Counted from the first letter of the stretch, positions 1 to 9,207 are shown. The stretch: 64,000 bases of DNA from Anaerobaca sp035448545 (GCA_035448545.1 DAOTJE010000024.1:1-64000), one strand, 5' to 3'. A program made the numbers and translations. The notes: generated by a model from the sequence alone, not told the origin.

Positions 1-2
1 CA

Positions 3-1268
3 TCGGCCAATTCAATCCTTTACGATTACCCCCTATCGACTTTGCGTTTGCCCTGCATCCTCATCGACATGGAGGGCAACGTCATCAACGCATGGCCGCT
101 GACGAGCACGCCGGCGAAGATCCTGCCCGGAGGGTACATTATCGGCCAGGCGGGCGAACTGGGTGCGGGGGGCGGGCTGGCCTGTCCGCTGGTCCAACTG
201 GACTGGAATGGGAAGAAGATGTGGGAATGGAAAGGTCGTCCCCGCTCTCCCGGAGCAGAAGAACTGTCTGGCTGCCACCACGATTTCCAACGGGAGGGCA
301 GCCCTTGCGGCTACTACGCTCCGGGACTCGAACCGATGGCCACCGGCGGCAAGACGCTGATCCTGTCCAACTACCTTCCGCCCGTCGAGCAGACCAAACA
401 CATCAGCAAGCATCTTCTTCTCGACGATGTGCTGTATGAAGTCGATTGGGAAGGAAACCTCATCTGGCAGTGGTATGCTTGGGAGCACTTCGACCAGATG
501 GGGTTCTGCCCGGCCGGTCGGCAGGCGGTCTACGAGACCTTCGCCGGCTTTGATCCCAACGGCGGCTCGGACTACCATCACTTCAACGCCGCCTCCTACC
601 TCGGGCCCAACAAGTGGTACGACGCCGGCGATCTGCGCTTCCACCCGGACAATGTGATCTTCGATGCCCGCAGCAGCAACATCCTGGGCATCATCGCCCG
701 GCACGACCATCCCGAGGGCCTGTGGGCATCCGGCGACATCGTCTGGAGAGTGGGGCCGAACTACACCTACGGGAATCCCGAGCACAAGCTCGGGCAGATC
801 ATCGGGCAGCACCACGTTCACATGATCCCGCAGGGTCTGCCGGGTGCCGGGAACATCCTGCTGTACGACAATGGCGGCAATGCCGGCTACGGCCCGCTGG
901 CGCCCGGCCTGTCCCCGGTGGCCAACAACCGGCTCCGCGAGTACTCCCGCATTCTCGAATTCGATCCGGTCACCCTGGACGTCGTCTGGGAGTATGCCAA
1001 TCCACAGGCACGGTATGACGAGCAGGGAAATTGCATCGAAGCGAGCTTCTTCAGTCCGTTTATCAGCGGGGCCCAGCGCCTGGCCAACGGCAATACCCTG
1101 ATCTGCCAGGGAAGCAACGGGCGGATCTTCGAAGTGACGGCGGACAAGGAGATCGTCTGGGAATACGTCACGCCTCACCTGGGTCCGGTCGACCCGGAGG
1201 CGGGCCGATTTGGCAGCACCAATGTGTATCGGGCCTATCGGATCCCGCGCAGTTGGATTCCGGAATGA
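3..1268 (+). CDS. arylsulfotransferase (ASST) family protein, 5' end outside window
   Basis: The reading frame is open to the left edge of the window, so the true start is probably upstream; a TTG at 42 is the first possible start inside the window but would begin in the middle of a blade. The protein resembles the bacterial ASST/arylsulfotransferase beta-propeller family: repeated blade motifs such as 'LIDMEGNVINAW', 'LYEVDWEGNLIWQW', 'ILEFDPVTLDVVWEY' and 'IFEVTADKEIVWEY', with conserved His residues in 'DYHHFN' and 'GQHHVHMI'. Family members transfer sulfate between phenolic compounds in the periplasm through a His intermediate, but many environmental homologues are uncharacterised. The next gene is a paralogue. 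The visible 421 residues lack any signal peptide because the N-terminus is missing. Confidence 0.75.
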   Translation, partial: SANSILYDYPLSTLRLPCILIDMEGNVINAWPLTSTPAKILPGGYIIGQAGELGAGGGLACPLVQLDWNGKKMWEWKGRPRSPGAEELSGCHHDFQREGSPCGYYAPGLEPMATGGKTLILSNYLPPVEQTKHISKHLLLDDVLYEVDWEGNLIWQWYAWEHFDQMGFCPAGRQAVYETFAGFDPNGGSDYHHFNAASYLGPNKWYDAGDLRFHPDNVIFDARSSNILGIIARHDHPEGLWASGDIVWRVGPNYTYGNPEHKLGQIIGQHHVHMIPQGLPGAGNILLYDNGGNAGYGPLAPGLSPVANNRLREYSRILEFDPVTLDVVWEYANPQARYDEQGNCIEASFFSPFISGAQRLANGNTLICQGSNGRIFEVTADKEIVWEYVTPHLGPVDPEAGRFGSTNVYRAYRIPRSWIPE

Positions 1269-1308
1269 CGGCCCTCCACAGTCACTCGTTCATTGTCGCC
1301 AGATCGAA

Positions 1309-1346
1309 GGGATATCCCGGCTGCCTCACGCGGGCCGGGATATCCC
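1309..1346. repeat. 13-bp perfect inverted repeat between the two ASST genes
   Basis: GGGATATCCCGGC at 1309-1321 is mirrored exactly at 1334-1346 around a 12-nt loop. It can form a very stable hairpin in the gap between the paralogues. There is no T-tract, so it is more likely an mRNA stabiliser, attenuator or REP-like element than an intrinsic terminator. Confidence 0.6.
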
Positions 1347-1419
1347 GATGTTGGCTTCTGTCACAATGATCACGTTTGTGGCCTGTGCAACAGTGGACGC
1401 GGCGAGAAAGGAAAGGATT

Positions 1420-3051
1420 ATGGCACGCAAGGTCTTCATTCTCAGCATCTTGGTGTGGGTCCTGGGCGGGGTCTGTGTCCAGAGGGTGGAGGCGGCGCTT
1501 CCGGCCAACTTCCCGGCGATTACGGCGCACGTGTACGACGCCGATGCCATTGGCGAGGGATATGTTTATGTGACGGTGTCCGGCAAGGTCGAAGGGGTCG
1601 GCTTCTACCTCATGATTCTCAACAACGACGGCGTGCCTGTCTGGTACAAGGAACTGCCGCACGAGTGCGCCTTTGATTTCAAGATGCAACCGAACGGATT
1701 GCTGACCTACGCGCAACTCCTGGAACGTCATTCTTACGCCGACGGAGGCAATGCCGTTCACGTGGTGATGAACAAGGACTTCGCCGAGGTCGACACCTTC
1801 CAGATGGCCAACGGGTACGTCGCCGACGCCCACGACTTCCACTGGCTTTCCAATGGCCACGCGCTGCTGTTCGGTTACTACCTGACGGAGGTGGAGCTGA
1901 GCGAAGCAGCCCTGGGTGGCTGCTCCAACGCGGTCGTCTCCGGCGCGGTCGTCCAGGAACTGAATGCGGATCGTGAGGTGGTGTTCGAATGGCGCACGTG
2001 GGATCACTACGATCTCGGCAGCCACACCTGCGATGGGGAGGATGCCGAGTCTATCGTCTGTGAGTTTCCTTTGAACACCCTCGGCATGGACGTCGACGGC
2101 CACCTTCTGATCGCCACGCCCGACTGGGTCAAGAAGATCAGCCGGCAGACCGGCCAAATCCTCTGGCACCTCGGAGGCGATGAGAATGAGTTCACTCTTG
2201 TCGGGGTGGATGCGGAGGAAGCGGTCGGGCACTTCGGCCCAAGTGCGTTGCATCGTCTGGACAACGGCAACGTCCTCACCTACGACAGCAGCGACGGCAT
2301 GGGGACCTGCTCGTCGCAGGTCCATGAGTACCGACTGGACGAAGAGAACCGGATCGCCGAACACGTGTGGTCGTACGTTCCGGATCCTCCGGTCCTTGCC
2401 CGGCACGGAGGCAACGCTCAGCGCCTGGCCAACGGCAACACCTTCATTGGCTGGGGTGGTGACGGCGACAACCATGGTCCGGTCTGCACGGAAGTCACAC
2501 CCGAAGGGCAGAAGGTCTTCGAGCTGTTCTTCGACGATCCGGCGGTCGAGAGTTATCGCGCCTTCCGTTTTCCTCTGCCGGCGGACATCACCGGGGTGGG
2601 CGTTACGAAGCAGTACGTCGGCATCGGGGACAACGAGTTCAAACGGGGTGGTGTCGATACAGGTGTCACGATTCGGATCCACAGCTATACCGGCACCGGC
2701 TACAACGTTATGGGCGTCGTGCGGACTCCGTTGGCTCCGCTTTATCCGACCTTCGAGGGCCCGGCTCCGCAAGTCGTTCCTGTGCGGCTGCAGGTCGGCG
2801 CCAACGGGATCAATACCATCAACGCCCGCCTTCTCCTGTGCGCCAAGAGCTTTCATCTGACAGAGCCCGAAACGTACACCGTCTACTGGCGCAACCCGAA
2901 AGAGGCAAGACCGTTCTTGGCTCTGCCGACTTCGTATGACCCGGCCGCTGGCACGTTCTGCGCCGACATGATGGAGTTCGGCGAGTTCATCCTCGGCAAG
3001 CCCGACCTCGAACTGGCGGCGTCGGCAAAGGTGAATCGCTCGGACCTCTAA
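1420..3051 (+). CDS. secreted arylsulfotransferase (ASST) family protein
   Basis: 543 aa. ATG at 1420 is chosen because AGGAAAGG lies about 6 nt upstream and a clean signal peptide follows (basic MARK, a hydrophobic core to about residue 20, then VEA|ALP). The open frame extends further upstream but without a signal sequence. The mature part is an ASST-like beta-propeller: 'HDFHWLSNGHALLFGYY' and 'FGPSALHRLDNGNVLTYDSSDG' contain the conserved His and blade-turn motifs. About 130 residues after the propeller (from about residue 410) form an extra C-terminal region not seen in the upstream paralogue. The role is probably periplasmic; the substrate is unknown. It is separated from the first ASST gene by a hairpin. 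Confidence 0.8.
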   Translation: MARKVFILSILVWVLGGVCVQRVEAALPANFPAITAHVYDADAIGEGYVYVTVSGKVEGVGFYLMILNNDGVPVWYKELPHECAFDFKMQPNGLLTYAQLLERHSYADGGNAVHVVMNKDFAEVDTFQMANGYVADAHDFHWLSNGHALLFGYYLTEVELSEAALGGCSNAVVSGAVVQELNADREVVFEWRTWDHYDLGSHTCDGEDAESIVCEFPLNTLGMDVDGHLLIATPDWVKKISRQTGQILWHLGGDENEFTLVGVDAEEAVGHFGPSALHRLDNGNVLTYDSSDGMGTCSSQVHEYRLDEENRIAEHVWSYVPDPPVLARHGGNAQRLANGNTFIGWGGDGDNHGPVCTEVTPEGQKVFELFFDDPAVESYRAFRFPLPADITGVGVTKQYVGIGDNEFKRGGVDTGVTIRIHSYTGTGYNVMGVVRTPLAPLYPTFEGPAPQVVPVRLQVGANGINTINARLLLCAKSFHLTEPETYTVYWRNPKEARPFLALPTSYDPAAGTFCADMMEFGEFILGKPDLELAASAKVNRSDL

Positions 3052-3153
3052 AGCAATCGTCGATCCATCCGTCCCTGTGATTGCAGCGCTTCGGTTCAGG
3101 GGACTGGCCGCGCGGTCGGTACGAATCGCACATTTGAGATCCGCCATGGACAC

Positions 3154-3801
3154 TTGCAAAGAAGCAAAGAGTTCGCCTCTCGGAAGGGACAGCGTTCGGA
3201 TGGCAGAGCGGATGAGCCCGATTGTCCCTTCAGAATGATCTTCGATATTCCTGTCAAGCGAAAGGATGGACGCACATTCTATGTGGACATCAATGCCTTT
3301 CCCATAACGCTCTCGGGGAGAACCTACGTCATGGGGCTCCTCCGCGACATCATGGACTGGAAACGGGCACAGGAGGAATTGGAGGCCTATCGGCAGAGGA
3401 TCTGCCGCGCCGAACGCTTGGCTTCTGCCGGGACGTTGAGTGCGACGGTGGCCCATGAGTTGATGCAGCCTCTGATCGCAGAGGCGGTGGATAACCTGCC
3501 CCCGATCACTACCTCGGAGAAGGGCATGGAGCAGGTTTGTTTCGCACTGATTGACAACGCCATCCTGGCCGCAGACGGCGAAAGGGATCACACGCTCGTG
3601 ATCAAGGGGCAGGTCGCAGAAGGGCAGGTGGCATTGTGGTTCGAGGACGACTGCTGCGGTATGCCACCTGAGATTCTCGACCAGATCTTCCAGCCGTTCT
3701 TCACCACCAAGCCGGCATGCGAGGGTACCGGGCTGGGCCTCTGCATTGTCGAGCGGACGGTCGCCTCGAATGTAGAGTCGTATCCCACGTCAATCGTCTG
3801 A
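3154..3801 (+). pseudogene. deleted PAS-histidine kinase remnant
   Basis: The frame holds a PAS/PAC fragment ('KRKDGRTFYVDINAFPI ... LLRDIMDWKRAQEELE'), then an H-box ('ATVAHELMQPL'). After only about 25 residues it reaches an N-box ('CFALIDNAILAADG') and G-boxes ('DDCCGMPPEILDQIFQPFFTTK', 'GTGLGLCIVE'). A working kinase has roughly 100 residues between H-box and N-box, so most of the dimerisation helices and the start of the ATPase domain appear lost in frame. The only start in frame at the 5' end is a TTG without a convincing ribosome site, and the N-terminal sensor region is absent. The C-terminus also stops just after G2. I read it as a decayed sensor kinase. Confidence 0.65.
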
Positions 3802-3935
3802 AATCGGCATCTGTGCTTTCACCGGGCAGACACTGCGCTCCCGGCACAACCAGGTCAGGCAAACTGCCTCGCCGGACGGGTCGGTTCTTACACGAAGTTC
3901 AACCGGCATTCCGTCCAACAGCCGCGAGGCGGGCA

Positions 3936-3967
3936 AGGAGGACCCTGCAGCGGTCCTCCTTTTTCTT
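3936..3967 (+). terminator. Rho-independent terminator
   Basis: AGGAGGACC (3936-3944) pairs perfectly with GGTCCTCCT (3952-3960) around a 7-nt loop and is followed by TTTTTCTT. It lies 135 bp after the kinase remnant and separates it from the minus-strand kinase operon. The rest of 3802-4146 shows only a small hairpin (CCGGGctgaaCCCGG near 4020) and no gene I can support. Confidence 0.8.
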
Positions 3968-4146
3968 GTGGCGTCGCCGATTTCGCAGGAAGGCAGTACC
4001 GGCTCGGGGAAGGCAAGCGCCGGGCTGAACCCGGTCGAGATTGCCACAAGAAGTGAAACGGCAGGGAGGAAGTCATGGGGCAACTCTTTGCGGCAGCAAC
4101 TCGGAGGGATTGCTTCCCGCGCTTCCGTCGCATGCTGTGTGCGCTG

Positions 4147-7100
4147 TCAACCAACAGCACTGGTTTGGGGTCTCTCATGGTGCGTCCTCGGTCTGTCCGT
4201 TGGAAAGGTGAAGCAGAACGTGCTGCCTTTGCCGACCTGGGAGACGACCCAGACCCTTCCGCCATACTGCTCGACGATCTTCTTGACCAGCGCCAGTCCG
4301 ACGCCGGTGCTCTCGAACTGGTCGCGTGGCGTCAGCGTCTGGAAGATCTTGAAGATCCGGTCGAAGTACTTCTGCTCGATCCCCGGTCCGTTGTCGCTGA
4401 CGCTGAAGGTCCAGGCGTCGGGGTCCTGGGAGCAGGCGACGACGACCTCGCCTTTCGGCTTGTCCATGTACTTGACCGCGTTGGTCAGGAGATTCTGGAA
4501 GACCTGGGTGATGCGGGTCTTCTCGGCCTCGATCACGGGCAGGCGGCCGTCGATGCGGATGGTGATGTGCTCGGGCGGCGCGATGGCATCGATGATTTCG
4601 GGCAGCAGGGCGTTGAGGTCCACCGGCACGAGGTCTTCGGTGATGCGACCGATGCGGGAGTACTGGAGGATTCCGTCGATCAGGTTGTGCATGCGGTCGA
4701 CGCGGTTCTGGAGGAGATCGAGGTTCTCTCGGGCGTCGTCGCCGAGGCGATCGCGGCAGTCGGTGGCCAGCCACTCGGCCAGCATTTTGATGCCGCGGAG
4801 GGGGGCCTTGAGATCGTGCGAGACGACATAGGCGAAGTGGGAGAGTTCTTCGTTGATGGCGGCGATTTGATGCAGGAGCCGGTCCTGCTCCTGTTTGGCG
4901 CGGTAGGCCTTTGTGACGTCGCGAAAGCTCCAGACGCGTCCGGTGATTCGATCTCCCACGGACTGCGGCTTGGAATAGTACTCGACCACCCGGCCGTCCT
5001 TGAAGTGAAGGGTTCCACGGCCTTCCTGCCCCGCTCGGTCGTACAGGGTCCTCATGGTGGCCGCAAACATGTCAGGGTCTTTCAGTTGGAGCAAAGCGGC
5101 GGCCAGGACGCGTTGGTTGTCTCTGGTATCGAGGACGTCGTTTGACAACCCCCAGATCGTCTTGAATTGTTCGTTGAAGTCCTTGATCTTGCCCAGGCCG
5201 TCCACCACGAGAATGCCGTCGGCGGTCGATTCCAGCGTCGCTTTGAGCAGGGACAGCGATTCCTTCAGCCGGTTTTCGGCTCGGTTGCGTTTCGTTACGT
5301 CCCACACGATGGAGATCATCAGGGGTCGGCCCGGCAGGATCGCGTTCTTGGCGCTGACGAACGTGGTCTCCTGCCCTTTGCGTGTGATCGGAATGTCGTC
5401 CCAGTGCATTCGTTCCGGGTTGCCGCTGGCGCAATCCTCGAGGATGCGGCGGCGCATCTGGTTGCGGAGATCGATGTCCTCGTAGACGGCGTCCCAGAAC
5501 TGGTCCGGGCCGGCCAGGGCTTCCCGGGTCGTCCGGTAGAACCGGGGGAAGTTGTCGTTCATGTATTTGAATTGCACGACCGGGTCCATCGAATTGACCG
5601 CCACGCCGATGGGGATGTTGTCAAGCACCGCCGTGATGAAGGCTTCGTGTCTGTGCAACTCCTCCTCGGCCTGCTTCTGCTCGGTGATGTCTGCCAACGT
5701 CTCCACAGCGCCCACGATGCGGTTCTGGTCGTCGCGGATGACGGCGGCGGTGAAGTGGAGCCACCGTCCGTCCCGGCCGACATCCGGGAAGAACGCGCTG
5801 GCTTCATACGCCTCGTCGATCAGTTCCGACTTGCGGCAGTTGTCCGGGTACCACTGGGCAATCCTATCGACCGCTCCGTTCACAAGCAGGTCGGCCATGC
5901 AGGGCCTCTCGGAGGTGTAGAAGGCCCGCCAGTGTTCCCGTGTCCCGATAACCTCGTCGGCGGCGATCCCGGTGAGGGCTTCGAGCGCCCGGTTCCAGTG
6001 GGTGACCCGACGATCGGCGTCGATCAGGAACGTGGGAATCGGGGATTGTTGGACAATGCGTGCCAACTGCTGCCTGCTTGCGCGCAGGGACATCTCGGAC
6101 CGGCGTCGTTGGCGGATGTCGGCACGGATGAGCACGGCGATCCCGACCAGGAGCAGAAGGCACAGGCCGCACGAGGCCAGCATATATCTCCAGATTCTCG
6201 TGCCCGCCTGGGCATAGGACGCGCCAATCGGTATGGCGGCCAGATCGAGCGAGACTTCGCCGACCGAACGGCCGAAGCCCGCGGTGGCGCCGTAGCGTTC
6301 GAGCAGGGCCGCCGGAGCATCCTCCGGCCGACCGTGGCATTGAAGGCAGGAGGAATCGAACCGACGAGCCTTCGCATAGACCGAATGCTCCGGCGCGCCT
6401 TCGAAGAACGCCATGGTGCCCGACCACGTCTTGGCTTCCGGATGTTGCTCGAAGTACCGAATCAGCGCCTCCTCCGAAGGTGTGGCCCGGTTGGCGGGAT
6501 TGCGCGGGTTGGTCGAAGCGAAACGCAGAACGCTGTCGGGGAAGGCCTCTCGGACGGCATCGAAGACGTTTCGGGAAATGAACGAAGTGGACATCGTCTC
6601 CGGGGAGAATTCTCCGGGCTCGACCCATCTTTCCATTTCCGGACGGATGTGTTTGCCCACATAGTCTCGCAGCGCCGAGTCGAACTCGACCGCCAGTCGG
6701 GCCTGCTGGTCCGCACTGCGGCGAATCTCCGCGTGGGTCCAGTGCCAGCTCTGCAGGAGCACCACCGCCAGAAACGCGATGGCCAACACCCCCATGCCGA
6801 TCAACAGGCCGGTGCAGGCGTATCGGCGAGCCGTGAAACCGCCGCGATTTTGATCCGCGTCGTGGGCTGTCGCCGCCTTCGGGTTGCGACGGTCCGAAGT
6901 CAGGTGGCGTCGCCATCGGAGAATTGCCGTTGCGCCGCCCAGCAGGACGAGGCCAGCGGCCATCGTGGCGCCCATCGCCTTGCGCCCGGCGCGGGCCGTG
7001 GCGGCGAGCCAGTCGTCGGCCACGACATCGATCCCGACGGCCATGAGCACCTGGCCCGTGTCCGGATCGCGGATCGGCGCGAGAGCAGAAACGAAGGTGC

Positions 7101-7539
7101 CATACTCATCCTCCGTCGGCCCGATGGTCACCGGCTCGCCGGTGGTGAAGATCGCGATGTCTGCGGGAGAGGGCTGTTTGTACACCGTCCCCGGCGGGCT
7201 GGCCATCGGATCGTCCGGGTCGTAGTTCTCCGGCCCGAAGACCAGGGTCCCCTCGCGCATCGCCAGGCTGTAAATGCCCCGGCAGGGCAGGTGCCGGCCG
7301 AAGGCGATCATCTGGCGTCGGATGTGCTCGAAGGCCGGCGTGCCGGCATCGGCCTGGGTGAACGAAAGCTCCCTGACCAGTTCCGGACGGAAGGTGCGGG
7401 CGGTGCTGACCACTTGCCTCAACAGGCGCTGGCGCATATCGACGTCGGTGCGCTGGGCGCACCATCGGCCGGCCCCCCAGCCGAGACCTGCCAGCACGAG
7501 GGCCGACAGGCCCAGTCCCTTGAGTGTGCGATTCATCAT
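4147..7539 (-). CDS. membrane sensor histidine kinase with DUF3365 haem-type domain and three PAS domains
   Basis: About 1130 aa from ATG 7539 (GAAAAGG about 8 nt upstream; ATGs at 7575 and 7557 are also possible). Order: TM helix 8-25; a periplasmic cache-like region; TM about 187-207; TM about 240-262; a DUF3365/Tll0287-like region 270-440 with a single CLQCH haem-attachment-type motif at about 398-402; TM about 452-472; PAS domains at about 490-620, 630-755 and 765-880; HisKA with phospho-acceptor His at about 908 (SHDLKAPLRG); HATPase_c to the end (DNGPGIEQKYFDRIF, GVGLALVKKI). DUF3365 proteins bind c-type haem, so redox, O2 or NO sensing is inferred. No receiver domain is present or adjacent. 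It is the last gene of the receptor-YfiR-kinase operon, 42 nt (or fewer) after the preceding kinase. The 3' third is nearly identical to that kinase. Confidence 0.85.
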   Translation of the reverse strand: MMNRTLKGLGLSALVLAGLGWGAGRWCAQRTDVDMRQRLLRQVVSTARTFRPELVRELSFTQADAGTPAFEHIRRQMIAFGRHLPCRGIYSLAMREGTLVFGPENYDPDDPMASPPGTVYKQPSPADIAIFTTGEPVTIGPTEDEYGTFVSALAPIRDPDTGQVLMAVGIDVVADDWLAATARAGRKAMGATMAAGLVLLGGATAILRWRRHLTSDRRNPKAATAHDADQNRGGFTARRYACTGLLIGMGVLAIAFLAVVLLQSWHWTHAEIRRSADQQARLAVEFDSALRDYVGKHIRPEMERWVEPGEFSPETMSTSFISRNVFDAVREAFPDSVLRFASTNPRNPANRATPSEEALIRYFEQHPEAKTWSGTMAFFEGAPEHSVYAKARRFDSSCLQCHGRPEDAPAALLERYGATAGFGRSVGEVSLDLAAIPIGASYAQAGTRIWRYMLASCGLCLLLLVGIAVLIRADIRQRRRSEMSLRASRQQLARIVQQSPIPTFLIDADRRVTHWNRALEALTGIAADEVIGTREHWRAFYTSERPCMADLLVNGAVDRIAQWYPDNCRKSELIDEAYEASAFFPDVGRDGRWLHFTAAVIRDDQNRIVGAVETLADITEQKQAEEELHRHEAFITAVLDNIPIGVAVNSMDPVVQFKYMNDNFPRFYRTTREALAGPDQFWDAVYEDIDLRNQMRRRILEDCASGNPERMHWDDIPITRKGQETTFVSAKNAILPGRPLMISIVWDVTKRNRAENRLKESLSLLKATLESTADGILVVDGLGKIKDFNEQFKTIWGLSNDVLDTRDNQRVLAAALLQLKDPDMFAATMRTLYDRAGQEGRGTLHFKDGRVVEYYSKPQSVGDRITGRVWSFRDVTKAYRAKQEQDRLLHQIAAINEELSHFAYVVSHDLKAPLRGIKMLAEWLATDCRDRLGDDARENLDLLQNRVDRMHNLIDGILQYSRIGRITEDLVPVDLNALLPEIIDAIAPPEHITIRIDGRLPVIEAEKTRITQVFQNLLTNAVKYMDKPKGEVVVACSQDPDAWTFSVSDNGPGIEQKYFDRIFKIFQTLTPRDQFESTGVGLALVKKIVEQYGGRVWVVSQVGKGSTFCFTFPTDRPRTHHERPQTSAVG
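4205..5007. repeat. near-identical 803-bp repeat, copy 1 (3' end of histidine kinase gene)
   Basis: This segment matches 7643-8445 at a constant offset of 3438 bp. Reading both copies side by side I find one difference (C at 4240, T at 7678). It encodes the last part of a PAS domain, HisKA and HATPase_c. Outside the block the two genes diverge abruptly, apart from a second short conserved patch (about 5210-5275 versus 8648-8713). Confidence 0.9.
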
Positions 7540-7581
7540 GTTCACGGCCTTTTCCATCGATCCACAGGTTCCCATGGACTG

Positions 7582-9207
7582 TCAACGGTGCAATTTCATC
7601 TCGGTGTCGGCCGGCTCGCTCGCCGGCGTCCGGCGCTTGGGGAAGGTGAAGCAGAACGTGCTGCCTTTGCCGACTTGGGAGACGACCCAGACCCTTCCGC
7701 CATACTGCTCGACGATCTTCTTGACCAGCGCCAGTCCGACGCCGGTGCTCTCGAACTGGTCGCGTGGCGTCAGCGTCTGGAAGATCTTGAAGATCCGGTC
7801 GAAGTACTTCTGCTCGATCCCCGGTCCGTTGTCGCTGACGCTGAAGGTCCAGGCGTCGGGGTCCTGGGAGCAGGCGACGACGACCTCGCCTTTCGGCTTG
7901 TCCATGTACTTGACCGCGTTGGTCAGGAGATTCTGGAAGACCTGGGTGATGCGGGTCTTCTCGGCCTCGATCACGGGCAGGCGGCCGTCGATGCGGATGG
8001 TGATGTGCTCGGGCGGCGCGATGGCATCGATGATTTCGGGCAGCAGGGCGTTGAGGTCCACCGGCACGAGGTCTTCGGTGATGCGACCGATGCGGGAGTA
8101 CTGGAGGATTCCGTCGATCAGGTTGTGCATGCGGTCGACGCGGTTCTGGAGGAGATCGAGGTTCTCTCGGGCGTCGTCGCCGAGGCGATCGCGGCAGTCG
8201 GTGGCCAGCCACTCGGCCAGCATTTTGATGCCGCGGAGGGGGGCCTTGAGATCGTGCGAGACGACATAGGCGAAGTGGGAGAGTTCTTCGTTGATGGCGG
8301 CGATTTGATGCAGGAGCCGGTCCTGCTCCTGTTTGGCGCGGTAGGCCTTTGTGACGTCGCGAAAGCTCCAGACGCGTCCGGTGATTCGATCTCCCACGGA
8401 CTGCGGCTTGGAATAGTACTCGACCACCCGGCCGTCCTTGAAGTGGAGCGTGCCATTGCCTTCTTCCTTCGGTCGGCTGTAGAGTCCGCGGACGCGGGTC
8501 ACAAAGGCCTCGGGGTCCGTCAGGAGCGGCGTGGCCGCCGCCAGGGCCGCGTCGTCGTCACGGGTCGCGAGGACCTCCTCGGGCAGGCGCCACAATCGCT
8601 GGAACGGTTCGTTATAGTCCTTGATCTTGCCCCGGCCGTCCACGACGAGAATGCCGTCGGCGGTCGATTCCAGCGTTGCTTTGAGCAGGGATAGCGATTC
8701 CTTGAGATCCTCTTCCGCGCGCCAGCGTTCAACGACCTGCGTCTGCAGTTCGTCATTTCTCTGTGTCAGCTCGGCGGTACGCTCCCGAACGGTTGATTCG
8801 AGCTGATCGTGCGACTCTCGGAGTTTGCGCATCATGTCGTTGAACGCGGTCGCCAACCGGGCGATTTCATCGTCGCCGGTGACGGCCACGCGGGTGTCGA
8901 GCCGGCCGAGCCCGATCTGCGCCGCTGCCGCCAGAAGACGTTGAAGAGATCGCGTGGTCGTGCGGGCCAGCCAGGCGGCTGCGAGGGCCGCTATCGACAT
9001 GGTGGCCAGGGCCAGCCCCGCCTGAATGCGCCATACGTGGCGTGCCACGTCTCGTGCGGCGTCTTCGCTCAGTCCCTCCCGAATGAGGGCGGCGCTGAGG
9101 ATGGGATATAACACCATTGCCGTCGAGACCCCAACCAGTGCGATAGCCAGAAGGAATACGACCATGATCCGGCGTCGGGAACTGGATGTGTATGTCGTAT
9201 TGGCCAT
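7582..9207 (-). CDS. HAMP-PAS sensor histidine kinase
   Basis: 541 aa. ATG 9207 follows AGGA by 4-5 nt. Two TM helices (about 13-35 and 62-82) enclose a very short periplasmic loop of about 25 residues, so the periplasmic part is unlikely to be a ligand-binding domain by itself. Then come HAMP (about 80-133), a coiled coil (130-170), one PAS domain (about 172-285), HisKA with His at 318 (VVSHDLKAPLRG) and a full HATPase_c domain. It may take its input from a partner such as the YfiR-like protein or the neighbouring kinases, which is inference from operon order. It is co-directional with the genes on both sides; the stop lies 42 nt before the preferred start of the next kinase. The 3' half is shared with the downstream kinase. 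Confidence 0.85.
   Translation of the reverse strand: MANTTYTSSSRRRIMVVFLLAIALVGVSTAMVLYPILSAALIREGLSEDAARDVARHVWRIQAGLALATMSIAALAAAWLARTTTRSLQRLLAAAAQIGLGRLDTRVAVTGDDEIARLATAFNDMMRKLRESHDQLESTVRERTAELTQRNDELQTQVVERWRAEEDLKESLSLLKATLESTADGILVVDGRGKIKDYNEPFQRLWRLPEEVLATRDDDAALAAATPLLTDPEAFVTRVRGLYSRPKEEGNGTLHFKDGRVVEYYSKPQSVGDRITGRVWSFRDVTKAYRAKQEQDRLLHQIAAINEELSHFAYVVSHDLKAPLRGIKMLAEWLATDCRDRLGDDARENLDLLQNRVDRMHNLIDGILQYSRIGRITEDLVPVDLNALLPEIIDAIAPPEHITIRIDGRLPVIEAEKTRITQVFQNLLTNAVKYMDKPKGEVVVACSQDPDAWTFSVSDNGPGIEQKYFDRIFKIFQTLTPRDQFESTGVGLALVKKIVEQYGGRVWVVSQVGKGSTFCFTFPKRRTPASEPADTEMKLHR
7643..8445. repeat. near-identical 803-bp repeat, copy 2 (3' end of histidine kinase gene)
   Basis: Second copy of the block at 4205-5007, in the same orientation. 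Identity this high inside otherwise diverged neighbours points to recent gene conversion or duplication, and it also makes this locus prone to deletion or mis-assembly. Confidence 0.9.

Noticed and set aside
1282..3591. Long minus-strand frame (769 codons) across the second ASST gene
   Set aside because: Antisense shadow of the ASST gene; the plus-strand product has a signal peptide and family motifs.
3790..4083. 97-codon minus-strand frame with a signal-peptide-like N-terminus
   Set aside because: It spans the strong plus-strand terminator, its mature part has no family and the ribosome site is weak. A chance frame is more likely.
3968..4090. Structured RNA (group II intron or riboswitch-like) after the terminator
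   Set aside because: Hairpins such as CCGGGctgaaCCCGG are present, but no conserved core of a known family could be matched.
5167..8694. Very long plus-strand open frame (1175 codons) across the kinase genes
   Set aside because: It is the antisense shadow of the two kinases: high GC gives few stops, composition is Val/Asp/Gly-rich with no known domain, and both real genes on the other strand have full domain structure.
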